A stretch of 64,000 nt of DNA from an uncultured Alphaproteobacteria bacterium (GCA_944390275.1 CALXPL010000001.1:248001-312000); one strand, 5' to 3'; shown: positions 1 to 10,319, counted from the first letter of the stretch. Translations and numbers: made by a program. Notes: a model not told the origin generated them from the sequence alone.

Positions 1-511
1 CAACTTCTTGAATTACTTGATGGAAATTTGGATCAAATTTTGTGTTTATAACTTCCATTTTCTTGATTCCAAATTTATCAAATACTTTCATGAGTTCGTT
101 ATTGGTAAGTTCAACACCAGTTAGAAGATTTTTTAAATGTTCACAGTCATCTTTTTTGTCTTCGGGAATCGATTTTAAGGCTCTGTCAAGGTTGTCTGCA
201 ACGCTTAGTAGATTTTTTGCAAAAGATGAAATGGCGTATTTGTTATTTTTTTCAATTTCTTGTGTGCAACGTCGCTTGGTATTTTCTGCGTCTGCGTAAG
301 CTCTTAAGAAATCTTCTTTTAATTTTTTATTTTCTTTTTTTAATTCTTCTAATTCATCATCGATATTTTCAAATTCTTCATTTATATTTTCTGAAGGATT
401 ATTTTTTGTGTCGTTTTTAATGTCTTTTTCTTTTGTTTTATTATTTTTTTCAGATGAAATATTTTCAGTGTTTTCTTGTGTTTCTGAATCGTTATTTTTT
501 TGATTTTTCAT
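1..511 (-). CDS. grpE: GrpE, nucleotide exchange factor of DnaK (C-terminus cut by window edge)
   Basis: GrpE is the cytosolic co-chaperone that releases ADP from DnaK. Read on the minus strand from ATG at 511, the first 170 codons give a low-complexity acidic/Asn-rich N-terminus, then a long coiled coil (ELEELKKENKKLKEDFLRAY) running into the family signature ADAENTKRR and the helix with SFAKNLLSVADNLDRAL. The beta-domain begins near the edge (FDPNFHQVIQEV). The stop codon lies outside the window. A Shine-Dalgarno-like AGAGG sits about 9 bases before the ATG. The gene is divergent from glgA, with about 113 bases between the two starts. Identification is firm from the motif order; only the C-terminal wing is missing. 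Confidence 0.93.
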   Translation of the reverse strand, partial: MKNQKNNDSETQENTENISSEKNNKTKEKDIKNDTKNNPSENINEEFENIDDELEELKKENKKLKEDFLRAYADAENTKRRCTQEIEKNNKYAISSFAKNLLSVADNLDRALKSIPEDKKDDCEHLKNLLTGVELTNNELMKVFDKFGIKKMEVINTKFDPNFHQVIQEV

Positions 512-532
512 CGAATTGCCTCTTAAATATTG

Positions 533-561
533 TTGATTATATTAATCTACTATTATATAAT
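533..561 (+). promoter_or_regulatory. Putative sigma70 promoter of glgA
   Basis: TTGATT (533-538), a 17-base spacer and a perfect TATAAT (556-561) lie in the grpE/glgA divergent gap, giving a leader of about 57 bases before glgA. The match is visible directly; activity is inferred. Confidence 0.6.
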
Positions 562-624
562 TACTTAGTCGTTAATCTAGGACAAGTCAAGAGATTTGAT
601 TTTTGTTTTGAAAGAGGTAAAATA

Positions 625-2670
625 ATGCGTGCACATATTGACAGAATTTATGAAGATGATTGTAAAATGCTGTCTGATAATTTTAATAGAAAAAAATTGC
701 CTCTTCATTACTCCACTCCCCATACACAACGCGTAAAAGAACTTCAGAATCTTGGAAAACAGCAGTGTTTAGGTAAAAATGATTGGCCTGTGTTTGAAAA
801 AGTTCAAGCATGGATGATTTCTGCCGAAACGGCGGTGTTTATGAAAATGGGCGGTTTGGGAATGATTGCTTCGGAACTTCCGGAAGCCTATAATCGTGTT
901 TATTCATCTTCAGGGGATGAGATTCAAGTTGTTACACCTTTGTATGTGGGAAATACGGGTAAAAAAAAAGCCTTATGGAATGCGGATAATCAGTTTTATT
1001 CAGGTGCTGAAGGAAAAAGTTTAAATTTAATGAAAAAAGCGGTAATTGAAGTTCCTTTTTGTAATAAGAAAGGGAAGTTAATCCATTATTGCGTTAATGT
1101 TTATCAGTGCCGTTTTGAAGGTGTTGATTATATTCTTTTAGAAAATAATCATTTCTTTTCTATCAATCCTCATGCAGATAATCCTTCAGCTCAAGACGGA
1201 TGTTATGTTTTTAATGAGAACGGAATTAATGAAGTTGAGCGTTTTGCTTTCTTTACAAAAGCTGTTTATGTGCTTCTTAAAGATGTTTATGAAAATTCTC
1301 GAAATCCTTTAAAAAAGCCGAATCTTATGATTGCTAATGATTGGCACAGCGGGGAGTTGGCCGGATTATTAAAATATTTTACCTTGGCTCAAGAAGAAGT
1401 GGGTTTCTTAGATGAGAAATTGGCGGACAAATTACAAAAAATTCCGGTGGTCCATATCGCACACCATTTAGGATATCAAGGTTGGGATTATGAAAATTCT
1501 CAAAGGTTATTAAATTCATTATATGAATATACGGCTAATCTTGTTTTTAAAAATGCTAAAGCAATTAAAAACAGTAATCCGCGTACTTCAAATACCCTAA
1601 TTGTTTATGATAGTTATAATCAAGCTAGTTGTAATTTGCATCTTGCTGATCGAGTGGTTACCGTATCTAAAAATTATATGGAAGAGGTTTCAAAGTTTTT
1701 AGATTTTGGCTGGGATTTTCGTGATATCTTAAAAATTCGCAAAGATCACAGGACTTTTTTGGGAATAGTTAACGGTTATGATAAAAATAAAATCTCCCCG
1801 AATGCTAAAAAAATCAAAGCTATAAATGATTTCTTTGGTATGACAGATTTTGTTGTTTATGATGAAAATTCTTTGGAAAAGAAAAATCATAACAAGGCAG
1901 AATTTTTGAAACTTCTTTCTATGTGTATAAAAAATCAAAAATTTAAGCAGGATATGCTGCCTTTGATAGATTTTTATAAATTTGATGATATTTGGGATGA
2001 TATTGTGGATGTTTCTCGTACCCCTATTTTTTGTGCAACAAGCCGCATGGTGGAGCAAAAAGGTTATGATATTGCGGCAAATGCAATTCTGAACTTAACA
2101 AAAAAATATCAAAACGCGGTAAAAAATTGTGAAATTCCTGTATTTATCATGGGCGGAGCCGGTGATGTTAAGTATTTTCGTTTTTTGAAAAAACTTAAAG
2201 ATGACGCCATGAAAATCGATCCTCGAATGGGAAAGAGAATTTTTGTTTTTCGCGGTTATAAAGATGAGTTTGCTTATGCAATTCAATTGGCTTCAGATTT
2301 TTATATGATGCCTTGTCGTTTTGAACCATGTGGATTAACACAAATGGAGGCAATGGCAAAAGGAACGCTTCCCGTTGCCATGTCAACCGGTGGTTTGGTG
2401 GATACTATTGTTGACGGTGTGGACGGTTTTCGTACCGATGTCTTTTTTGTTAATAAAACACGTGTTTATGGGTCTAATCTTATAGCGTCGCGTTTGAAAA
2501 ATAATGTTAATGCCTATGCGGAAACAGTAGAAAAATCTTTAGAGACTTTTTATAATAATCCTCAACAAATTGAATTCATGAAAATTAAAGCTATGCAAAA
2601 AGATTTTAGTTGGGAGCAAGGCGGAATTCTTGCTGAATATTATAATCTTTTTCACTATGGAATCGGTTAA
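625..2670 (+). CDS. glgA: Glycogen/starch synthase, GT5 family
   Basis: Predicted to elongate alpha-1,4-glucan from ADP-glucose in the cytosol. The N-terminal GT5 domain carries SAETAVFMKMGGLGMIASEL (about residues 67-86), the counterpart of the K-T-G-G-L nucleotide-binding loop, with the Lys kept but Thr changed to Met and the usual Asp after GLG also Met. The C-terminal domain carries the strongly conserved RFEPCGLTQMEAMAKGTLP (around residue 563) and STGGLVDTIVDG. At 681 residues it is much longer than the usual 480 or so, through an N-terminal extension and internal insertions. I chose ATG 625 because AAAGAGG precedes it and the upstream in-frame stretch is low-complexity. No other glg gene is next to it; it sits between grpE and rph. 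A GT5 enzyme with another acceptor cannot be excluded. Confidence 0.8.
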   Translation: MRAHIDRIYEDDCKMLSDNFNRKKLPLHYSTPHTQRVKELQNLGKQQCLGKNDWPVFEKVQAWMISAETAVFMKMGGLGMIASELPEAYNRVYSSSGDEIQVVTPLYVGNTGKKKALWNADNQFYSGAEGKSLNLMKKAVIEVPFCNKKGKLIHYCVNVYQCRFEGVDYILLENNHFFSINPHADNPSAQDGCYVFNENGINEVERFAFFTKAVYVLLKDVYENSRNPLKKPNLMIANDWHSGELAGLLKYFTLAQEEVGFLDEKLADKLQKIPVVHIAHHLGYQGWDYENSQRLLNSLYEYTANLVFKNAKAIKNSNPRTSNTLIVYDSYNQASCNLHLADRVVTVSKNYMEEVSKFLDFGWDFRDILKIRKDHRTFLGIVNGYDKNKISPNAKKIKAINDFFGMTDFVVYDENSLEKKNHNKAEFLKLLSMCIKNQKFKQDMLPLIDFYKFDDIWDDIVDVSRTPIFCATSRMVEQKGYDIAANAILNLTKKYQNAVKNCEIPVFIMGGAGDVKYFRFLKKLKDDAMKIDPRMGKRIFVFRGYKDEFAYAIQLASDFYMMPCRFEPCGLTQMEAMAKGTLPVAMSTGGLVDTIVDGVDGFRTDVFFVNKTRVYGSNLIASRLKNNVNAYAETVEKSLETFYNNPQQIEFMKIKAMQKDFSWEQGGILAEYYNLFHYGIG

Positions 2671-2685
2671 ATTTAAGGAATACAA

Positions 2686-3411
2686 ATGACGCGTTTATCT
2701 TCTCGTAAAAATAATGAAAAAAGAGTTTTAGAAATTATACCTAACTTTAATCCTTTTGCTGAAGGTTCTTGTTTGATTAAAACCGGAAATACGCATGTGA
2801 TTTGTACGGCGAGCGTTGAAGAAAAAATTCCTTCTTGGCTTAAGGATCAGCAAAAAGGTTGGATTACCGCAGAATACGCTATGCTTCCTCGAGCAACACA
2901 AACTCGTGTTCCTCGAGAAACCAAAAAACCGTCAGGACGTTCTCAAGAAATACAGCGTTTGGTAGGAAGAGCTCTGCGTGCCGGTGTTGATTTAACGAAA
3001 ATGCCTGATATTTCAATTATTATTGATTGTGATGTTATTCAAGCTGACGGAGGAACCCGCACAGCTTCTATAACTGGTGGTTTCGTTGCTCTGTGTCTTG
3101 CTTTGAAAAAGTTACTTGCAGAGGGTAAAATTACGGAAAATCCTATAAAAGAATTTGTTGCGGCAGTTTCTTGCGGAATATGTAATGGTGAATGTGTTTT
3201 AGATTTAGATTATCAGGAAGATTCATCTGCTCAGGCAGATACGAATTTTGTTTTGAGCGAATCCGGCAAAATTATAGAAATTCAAGGTACAGCAGAAGGA
3301 AATCCTTTTGATAAACAACAATTTGAAGAATTGTTTGCTTTGGCTCGCAAAGGAATTCAAGAATTAATAACAAAACAAAAAGAAGTATTGGATGGTGTAA
3401 ATGAAAATTGA
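2686..3411 (+). CDS. rph: Ribonuclease PH
   Basis: Phosphorolytic 3'-5' exoribonuclease that trims tRNA 3' ends. The 241 residues match the family length. Visible signatures are GRSQEIQRLVGRALRAGVDL (phosphate and RNA binding), DCDVIQADGGTRTASITGG (active-site region) and the C-terminal EIQGTAEGNPFD. It starts 15 bases after glgA with AAGGA upstream, and its 3' end overlaps rdgB by 11 bases, so rph-rdgB are translationally coupled, as in many alphaproteobacteria. Confidence 0.96.
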   Translation: MTRLSSRKNNEKRVLEIIPNFNPFAEGSCLIKTGNTHVICTASVEEKIPSWLKDQQKGWITAEYAMLPRATQTRVPRETKKPSGRSQEIQRLVGRALRAGVDLTKMPDISIIIDCDVIQADGGTRTASITGGFVALCLALKKLLAEGKITENPIKEFVAAVSCGICNGECVLDLDYQEDSSAQADTNFVLSESGKIIEIQGTAEGNPFDKQQFEELFALARKGIQELITKQKEVLDGVNEN

Positions 3412-3991
3412 AAAGTTGGTTGTCGCCAGTCATAATCAAGGTAAAATTAATGAAATTAAAACCATGTTGGCTCCTTTTCAGGTTTCTGTGGTTTCAGCGG
3501 CAGAATTGAATCTGCCTGATGTTGAAGAAACAGGAACTACTTTTGAAGAAAATGCTAAGTTAAAATCAGAAACTTTGGCTCGTTTATCCCATTGTTTTTG
3601 TTTGGCAGATGATTCCGGTTTATGTGTTAATTGTTTGGGAGGGCGTCCGGGGGTCTATTCGGCTCGATATGCTCCTAATCGTGATTTTGATAAGGGAATA
3701 ACAAAATTGCTGAATGAAATACGAAAAACGAATTCCTCAGATTTTTCTGCGTATTTTGCTTGTGTTTTGGCATTGACTTCTCCTGAAGGAAAAACACAGA
3801 CATTTGAAGGAAGAGTTGATGGAAAAATTGTTTTTGAAAGAAATGGTACTTTAGGGTTTGGATATGATCCGATTTTTGTTCCTGACGGTTATTGTAAAAC
3901 ATTTGCTTGTTTTTCAAAAGATGAAAAAAATCAAATTTCTCATCGCGGAAGAGCCTTTCAAAAACTTATCAATGCGGTCTTTTTGAAATAA
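3401..3991 (+). CDS. rdgB: Non-canonical purine NTP pyrophosphatase, RdgB/HAM1 family
   Basis: Hydrolyses dITP, XTP and ITP to monophosphates and so keeps deaminated purines out of DNA and RNA. The 196 residues begin with the substrate-binding ASHNQGKINEI motif (about 9-19), followed by ADDSGL (about 68-73, catalytic Asp) and GFGYDPIF (about 148-155). The start overlaps the end of rph by 11 bases. Partner of rph in a two-gene unit; addB follows after 30 bases. Confidence 0.96.
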   Translation: MKIEKLVVASHNQGKINEIKTMLAPFQVSVVSAAELNLPDVEETGTTFEENAKLKSETLARLSHCFCLADDSGLCVNCLGGRPGVYSARYAPNRDFDKGITKLLNEIRKTNSSDFSAYFACVLALTSPEGKTQTFEGRVDGKIVFERNGTLGFGYDPIFVPDGYCKTFACFSKDEKNQISHRGRAFQKLINAVFLK

Positions 3992-4021
3992 AATAATTGT
4001 TGAGTTATCGGGTTTCCTTCT

Positions 4022-6901
4022 ATGCAAAAAATTTATAATGTTCCTGCGTCTTGTTCTTTTGCTGATGAATTAGCAAAAAAATTTTTGCATGAGTATTCGG
4101 AAGATTTGCTCGCTTTGACGGATGTTTTGTTTCTTTTGCCTAATCGAAGAGCTTGTCAAGTTTTGAAAGAGGCTTTTGTTCGTGAGAAAGGTCTTTATCC
4201 AACGTTGTTGCCTCAAATGGTGCCGTTGGGTGATGTCGAAGAAACAGAGCTTTTTATTTCCGGTTTTGATAATTCTGAAATTTTAAATCAGTTGCCGCCC
4301 GCGATTGATTTAAAGAGCCGTCTGTTGTGGTTCACAAAGCGTATTATGGAGCATTCTTCTCTTTTTGGTTTAGAAAAATTTTCTGCAGAGCAAGCCTGTT
4401 TTCTTGCTCAAGATTTATGCGCTTTGATTGATATTATTTCTAATGAAAATTTGTCTTTTGATAATCTGAAAAATCTTGTTCCCGAGGAATATGCTTCCCA
4501 TTGGTTGGAAACATTGAAATTTTTAGAAATTATTACGCAGGAATGGCCAGAATATCTTAGAAAAAATAAGTTAGTTGATCCTGTTGAGCGAAAAAATTTG
4601 GCTTTAATGTTGCAGGCGGATTTTTGGCGAAAAAAAGAATCGAATAAACGTATTGTTATTGCCGGAACAACGGCTACATTTCCGGCTATGAAAAATTTAG
4701 TTAAGACGATTTTGAATTTACCGAACGGTGAACTTGTTCTTTATGGTCTTGATAAATTTTTGGATGAAGAAAGTTGGAATGAAGTTGATGAGACTCATCC
4801 TCAATATGAGTTGAAAGATTTATTGACTTATTTAGATGTTAAACGTTCCTGTGTTATTGATTTTGTTTCTTCCCAAAATAAAGAACGAGAAAAACTTATT
4901 TCGGAAGTTATGCGACCTGCTCGAACAACAGATAAGTGGCGCGATATCTCTGAAAAAAATATTTCTGCATCTTCTTGGCGTGGAATGAATGTCGTAAATT
5001 GCAAAGATATTCGGGAAGAAGCTCTTGCGATTGCTTTAATTATGCGTGAAACTTTAGAATATTCTGAAAAAACTGCTGCTTTAGTTACTACAGATAGAAA
5101 TTTATCACGGCGCGTGGCTTCGGAATTGGAACGGTGGAATATAAAAATTGATGATTCTGCCGGTAAACCTTTGTCTTTATCTCCGGTTGGGTTGTTTTTG
5201 CGCTTGATTTTGCAAGTTTGTTTAAATGATTTTTCTTCGGTTGATTTTTTAAGTCTCTTAAAACACCCCCTTTTTGCTTATGGTTGTTCTTATGGAGAGG
5301 TTCGAAAACAAGTCAGAGATTATGAAAAAAATGTCCTTCGTGCTGATTCGCCCCAAGAAGAATCGGATTTTATTTTACAAGTTAAATCTTGTTTTGAGAG
5401 TTTTGCAGATGTTTTAAAACAAAAAAATACTCCTTTATCTTCATTTTTGGAAAAGCATATTCGTCTGGCTGAATTACTTGCTTCATCCGTGGAGAAAAAC
5501 GGTGTTGATGTGTTGTGGAAAGGCAATGACGGTGAAGCTGCTGCTTCTTTTATTGCCGATGTTTATCATTCGGCTTCAATTCTGAATAATATCAGTGGTG
5601 AAGACTACGTTGGAATTTTTAATGCGCTTTTATCTGGCGTTACAATTCGTCCGAAATATGGTACTCATCCCAGATTGAAGATTTTAGGTCCGATAGAGGC
5701 ACGATTGAACAGTTTTGATGTTATGATTGTTGGAGAAGTTAATGAAAATTTATGGCCGAAAAATGTAGATGCTGATCCGTGGATGTCACGTCCCATGAAA
5801 AAAAGTTTTGGAATACCCTTGCCGGAAAAAGCTGTTGGGGTTTTAGCTCATGATTTTAGTTGTTTGATTGCCGGAAAACAGGTTTATTTAACACGTGCCG
5901 AACGTGTGCAAGGGACGCCAATGGTAAAATCAAGATGGTGGATGCGTTTAGAAACAGTTTTAAAAGCTTTAAAATTCGATATTGAAAATATTGAAGTTTG
6001 CAAATATCAGAAGTGGGCAGAATTTATTGATCAAGCAACAAAATTTTCTCCGATAAAATCTCCGGCTCCTTTGCCTCCTGTCAGTGCTCGTCCTCGTGAA
6101 CTTTCGGCAAGTGCCGTCGAAAATTTGATGCGTGATCCTTATATTATTTTTGCTAAACATATTTTAGGGCTGAAAAAATTAAATGATTTGGATAAAGAAC
6201 TTAATCTTGCCGATTATGGAAATATTATTCATGCTATTTTAGAAGAGTTTAATAATAAATATTCTCAATCTTTTCCGGATAATGCAAAAGAGGAGCTTTT
6301 AAAAATCGGCCAAACTTATTTTGAAGAACATAAAATTGCTATGGAAACAAGAGCCTTTTGGTGGCCTAAATTTGAACAAACGATTGATTGGTTGATTGAA
6401 ATAGAAAATTTGTACCGTAAAAATGTTGTTCATGTTTATAATGAAATAAAAGGTGAATTTGTGTTTTCTGCTCCTGAAGGCAATTTTAAAATTACGGCAA
6501 AAGCGGATAGAATAGATTTAACCGTTGATGGAAAAATTAATGTTATTGATTATAAAACAGGACAAATTCGTTCCAAAAATGAAATGATAAAAGGTTATGC
6601 GCCTCAATTACCTATTGAGGGAATTATTGCAGCACAGGGTGGATTTCCGAATCTTTCATCTAAAGAAGTTGCGGCTTTAATTTATTGGCAGCTCGGTAAA
6701 AAAAGCCTTTGTGTGGATACGGATGTTGATGCTATTTTGCAAAATACTTTTGAGAGAATTCATAAATTAATAGCAATATTTGATTTACCGACAACGCCTT
6801 ATATTTGCCAGCCGAATCCAAAATATGCTCCCAAATATTCTGATTATTTGCATTTGGCTCGTGTGGCTGAATGGAGTGTTTGTGATGATGAAAATGTTTG
6901 A
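4022..6901 (+). CDS. addB: Double-strand break repair protein AddB (alphaproteobacterial type)
   Basis: Second subunit of the AddAB helicase-nuclease that resects double-strand breaks for RecA loading. The 959 residues start with an inactivated-helicase-like region (LFLLPNRRACQVLKEAF near 35-51). They end with a RecB-type PD-(D/E)XK nuclease: SASAVENLMRDPYIIFAKHI (around 698-717) leads into DRIDLTVDGKINVIDYKTG, where the D-x-K catalytic pair is seen. I see no obvious Cys cluster of the Bacillus AddB type. The stop codon is 20 bases before the preferred addA start, so the two are co-translated. Confidence 0.9.
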   Translation: MQKIYNVPASCSFADELAKKFLHEYSEDLLALTDVLFLLPNRRACQVLKEAFVREKGLYPTLLPQMVPLGDVEETELFISGFDNSEILNQLPPAIDLKSRLLWFTKRIMEHSSLFGLEKFSAEQACFLAQDLCALIDIISNENLSFDNLKNLVPEEYASHWLETLKFLEIITQEWPEYLRKNKLVDPVERKNLALMLQADFWRKKESNKRIVIAGTTATFPAMKNLVKTILNLPNGELVLYGLDKFLDEESWNEVDETHPQYELKDLLTYLDVKRSCVIDFVSSQNKEREKLISEVMRPARTTDKWRDISEKNISASSWRGMNVVNCKDIREEALAIALIMRETLEYSEKTAALVTTDRNLSRRVASELERWNIKIDDSAGKPLSLSPVGLFLRLILQVCLNDFSSVDFLSLLKHPLFAYGCSYGEVRKQVRDYEKNVLRADSPQEESDFILQVKSCFESFADVLKQKNTPLSSFLEKHIRLAELLASSVEKNGVDVLWKGNDGEAAASFIADVYHSASILNNISGEDYVGIFNALLSGVTIRPKYGTHPRLKILGPIEARLNSFDVMIVGEVNENLWPKNVDADPWMSRPMKKSFGIPLPEKAVGVLAHDFSCLIAGKQVYLTRAERVQGTPMVKSRWWMRLETVLKALKFDIENIEVCKYQKWAEFIDQATKFSPIKSPAPLPPVSARPRELSASAVENLMRDPYIIFAKHILGLKKLNDLDKELNLADYGNIIHAILEEFNNKYSQSFPDNAKEELLKIGQTYFEEHKIAMETRAFWWPKFEQTIDWLIEIENLYRKNVVHVYNEIKGEFVFSAPEGNFKITAKADRIDLTVDGKINVIDYKTGQIRSKNEMIKGYAPQLPIEGIIAAQGGFPNLSSKEVAALIYWQLGKKSLCVDTDVDAILQNTFERIHKLIAIFDLPTTPYICQPNPKYAPKYSDYLHLARVAEWSVCDDENV

Positions 6902-6921
6902 TAAACGTAGTAGGTCTTGGT

Positions 6922-9900
6922 ATGCGTGATATTCTTAAGTTGAAAAACTCCAGAGGGTTATTAGCAACAGAACAACAGAGGAAAGCGGCGAATCCGCTTA
7001 AGTCGGTTTGGGTTGAGGCTTCTGCCGGTACCGGAAAAACGAAGGTTCTCTCGGATAGGGTGTTACGCTTATTATTAAACGGGGTTAATCCTTCAAGAAT
7101 TCTTTGCTTGACCTATACAAAAGCTGCGGCTGTAGAAATGAATTCGCGTATTGCGTCTCGATTAAGTAAATGGGCGGTGGCTGACCGTGAAGTTCTTGTG
7201 AATGAATTGAATTCATTGTTGGGTGAACTTCCGCTTAAAGCTCAAGATTATGCTAAATTAGAAGCAAAGGCGCGTCAGCTTTTTGCTTTGCTCCTTGATA
7301 CGCCTGGTGGCATGAAAATTCAAACAATTCACAGCTTTTGCCAAGATGTTTTGAAAAGGTTTCCTTTGGAAGCTCAAATTTCTCCTTATTTTGAAGTTAT
7401 GGACGATAGAAGCGCTGCTGAAGCCATTGCTATTGTCAAATCAAAGTTATTGAAAAAAATAGAGCAAGAACCATCATCTTCAGTAGCTTCTGCTTTAGGA
7501 TTTTTAACAAAGCGCGTTAGTGAAGTTGACTTTCCTAAGATTATGAATACATTAGCTGCGAATCGAAATAAAATTATTTCTTTGATGCATTCATATTCTT
7601 CTTTTGCTGATGTTCTTGCAAAGATTTCTGATAATTTGGGAGTTAATCCTGATGATACTGAAGAGAAAGAAAGAGAATCTTTTTGGAACAATTTAAATCG
7701 TGATAAAATTAAAAAAATCATGAATGCTTTTTTTCAGGGAACCAAAACAGATAAAGAACGGGCTGAAAATTTGGCTCTTGTTTTATCAGCCGATAATCCT
7801 AATGATTATTTTGAAATTTATGTAAATGTTTTTTTGAAGACAGATGGAACTTCTCGGGCATTAACGAAAAGTCTTCTTGCATCAAACCCTGATATTGAGA
7901 CAGTTATTCAGGAAGAGATTAAGCGACTTCAAGATTTTAATGATAAAATTACTTCTCTTCGTTTGTTCGAATCGACAAGGGCAATTCTTTGTTTGGCGGA
8001 AGAGCTTATCGGTGGTTATAATGCTTATAAAATTCAATATTCTAAACTTGATTATGAAGATTTAATTGTTTTAACAAGAAATCTTTTGGAGAATCAAGAT
8101 GTTGCTCAATGGGTTTTGTATAAACTTGATGGAGGTATTGATAGTGTTCTGATTGATGAGGCTCAAGATACTTCTCCTGATCAATGGGCCATTGTTAAAG
8201 CGATTACAGAAGAGTTTTTTTCCGGTCAAGGCGTGGGGGATATTCTTAAAACAGTTTTTGTTGTGGGCGATCGAAAACAATCTATTTATAGTTTTCAGGG
8301 GGCAGATCCTGAAAAATTTGAAGATATGCGTTGTTATTTTAAGGCAATTGATCCTGATTTTGAAGAAGTTCATCTTGATGTTTCTTTTCGCTCGACAGAG
8401 GCTGTTTTAGATGTTGTGAATACTGTTTTTTCTGATGATTCCTGTAAAAAAGGAGTTGTTTTGCCTGAACAAGATATTACTCATATCCCTTTTCGAATAG
8501 GAGATGCCGGAAAAGTTGAAATTTGGCCGGTCATTGAGCCTCTTGAAGGTGAAAATCCTGATGTCTATCGTCCTCCCGTTGAACGGATCGTTGCGGCTTC
8601 TACAAGTTCAAGACTTGCTGATGAAATAGCTTTACGAATAAAAAAAATGGTTGATGGGCAAGAAATTTTGCAGTCTCAAAACAGACCTGTCCGCTATCGA
8701 GATTTTATGATTTTAGTTCAACGGCGAAATAGTTTTGTTGAAGAATTGGTTCGTGCTTGTAAAAATGTTGGTGTTTCAATAGCCGGTGTTGATAAAATAA
8801 AGTTGTTGGAACAAATAGCGGTTCAGGATTTTATTTCTTTGGGTAAATTTTTACTCCTTCCAACAGATGATTTAAGTTTGGCTGAGATTTTAAAATCTCC
8901 TCTTTGGGGGCTTACCGATGATGATTTGTTTGAACTTTGTTACAATCGGAAAAAGGCTCCTTTATGGACAAGACTTGGTGATAATAAAAAATATCAAAAT
9001 GTTTATGCCGACTTGCAGAATTTGTTAAATCAAGTCGATTTTGTTCGCCCCTTTGAATTATATTCTTTTGTTTTAAATAAATTACAAGGGCGACGAAAAT
9101 ATTTGGAAAGAATGGGTGAAGAAGTTGAAGACGGAATCGATGAATTTATCAATTTGACCCTTGTTTTTGAGCAAGAGCATATTCCAACTTTGCAAAATTT
9201 TATAAATTGGATAGAAAAAGATGAAGTTGAAATTAAGCGAGAACAAGAACAAAGTGATACGGATGCCGTTAAAATTATGACAGTGCATGGTTCAAAAGGT
9301 TTGCAGGCTCCAATAGTTATTCTGCCCGATGCCGTTCGCGTGCCTCAAAATAAACGAGAGGCAAAGATTTTGTGGGATGACATTTTCTATTATCCTCTTT
9401 GTGCGGATGATTATGGTAAAGTTGGCGATAAAATTAATCAAAAAGAAAAACAAAAAACCGAAGAAGAGTATCGTCGTTTACTTTATGTTGCTTTAACTCG
9501 AGCAGAAGATAGAATATATGTTTGTGGTTATAAAGGAAAAAATGCCGTTAAAGATGACTCTTGGTATGAAATTTGTCGTAGAAATTTTGGAAAACTAGGC
9601 GATGAAGATGAGAATGGGGTCATTTCTTATCAAACTACGCAAGAAAATATTTTATCATCTCCAGTTTTAGCAACACAAAAGGATAAAAATATTCCTTCTT
9701 GTGAATGGTTGCGTAAAATTCCTGTTGATGAGGGGCTATTGGCAAAACCTTATACTCCTTCCCGTCCCGATGAAGAAGAAACAGCTGTCGTTTCTCCGAT
9801 TTGTACGAATGATAAAAATCGTTTTCGTCGTGGTATTTTAATTCATAAATTATTGCAATATCTACCGGATATTCAATTTTCTGATAAACGTAAGGTGATA

Positions 9901-10284
9901 CATGACTTTTTGTTTGTAAATGCTCCTGATTTGCCGGCTGATGATGTGCAGCGTATTGTTGATGAGATTGTTCGTTTGTTAGAAAATAAGAATTTTTCTA
10001 AACTTTTTGGTAAAAATTCTAAAGCAGAGGTTCCAATTATGGGACAAGCTGACGGAAAAATTATTTCTGGTCAAATTGATAGATTGGTTGTTGATGATGA
10101 TGAGGTTTTAATTGTTGATTTTAAAACAAATCGTCCCGCAGCAAAGTCGCTTAAAGATGTTCCTTCTCTTTATTTAAAACAATTAAAGGCTTATAAACTT
10201 TTGTTAGAACAGATTTATGTTAATAAAACAGTTCATACGTTTATTTTGTGGACAGATACGGCCTTTTTAATGCAAATTGAATAA
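6922..10284 (+). CDS. addA: Double-strand break repair helicase AddA (UvrD family)
   Basis: ATP-driven 3'-5' helicase/nuclease subunit of AddAB. Walker A (ASAGTGKTKVLSDRVLRLL) lies near residue 35, Walker B VLIDEAQDTSPDQWAIV near 410, motif III FVVGDRKQSIYSFQGADP follows it, then motifs V/VI (TVHGSKGLQAP; RRLLYVALTRAEDRIYV). The C-terminal nuclease shows GQIDRLVVDDDEVLIVDFKT. An in-frame TTG at 6898 would overlap the addB stop. I prefer ATG 6922, which has an AGG seven bases upstream and is closer to the family start. About 1120 residues, normal for the family. Confidence 0.93.
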   Translation: MRDILKLKNSRGLLATEQQRKAANPLKSVWVEASAGTGKTKVLSDRVLRLLLNGVNPSRILCLTYTKAAAVEMNSRIASRLSKWAVADREVLVNELNSLLGELPLKAQDYAKLEAKARQLFALLLDTPGGMKIQTIHSFCQDVLKRFPLEAQISPYFEVMDDRSAAEAIAIVKSKLLKKIEQEPSSSVASALGFLTKRVSEVDFPKIMNTLAANRNKIISLMHSYSSFADVLAKISDNLGVNPDDTEEKERESFWNNLNRDKIKKIMNAFFQGTKTDKERAENLALVLSADNPNDYFEIYVNVFLKTDGTSRALTKSLLASNPDIETVIQEEIKRLQDFNDKITSLRLFESTRAILCLAEELIGGYNAYKIQYSKLDYEDLIVLTRNLLENQDVAQWVLYKLDGGIDSVLIDEAQDTSPDQWAIVKAITEEFFSGQGVGDILKTVFVVGDRKQSIYSFQGADPEKFEDMRCYFKAIDPDFEEVHLDVSFRSTEAVLDVVNTVFSDDSCKKGVVLPEQDITHIPFRIGDAGKVEIWPVIEPLEGENPDVYRPPVERIVAASTSSRLADEIALRIKKMVDGQEILQSQNRPVRYRDFMILVQRRNSFVEELVRACKNVGVSIAGVDKIKLLEQIAVQDFISLGKFLLLPTDDLSLAEILKSPLWGLTDDDLFELCYNRKKAPLWTRLGDNKKYQNVYADLQNLLNQVDFVRPFELYSFVLNKLQGRRKYLERMGEEVEDGIDEFINLTLVFEQEHIPTLQNFINWIEKDEVEIKREQEQSDTDAVKIMTVHGSKGLQAPIVILPDAVRVPQNKREAKILWDDIFYYPLCADDYGKVGDKINQKEKQKTEEEYRRLLYVALTRAEDRIYVCGYKGKNAVKDDSWYEICRRNFGKLGDEDENGVISYQTTQENILSSPVLATQKDKNIPSCEWLRKIPVDEGLLAKPYTPSRPDEEETAVVSPICTNDKNRFRRGILIHKLLQYLPDIQFSDKRKVIHDFLFVNAPDLPADDVQRIVDEIVRLLENKNFSKLFGKNSKAEVPIMGQADGKIISGQIDRLVVDDDEVLIVDFKTNRPAAKSLKDVPSLYLKQLKAYKLLLEQIYVNKTVHTFILWTDTAFLMQIE

Positions 10285-10319
10285 TAATTTGAGGCTTTTT
10301 ATTTAAAACTCTTTTATTC

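Noticed and set aside
433..624. 64-codon N-terminal extension of glgA
   Set aside because: It is Phe/Tyr/Leu-rich translation of AT-rich promoter and grpE DNA. A proper ribosome-binding site and ATG occur at 625.
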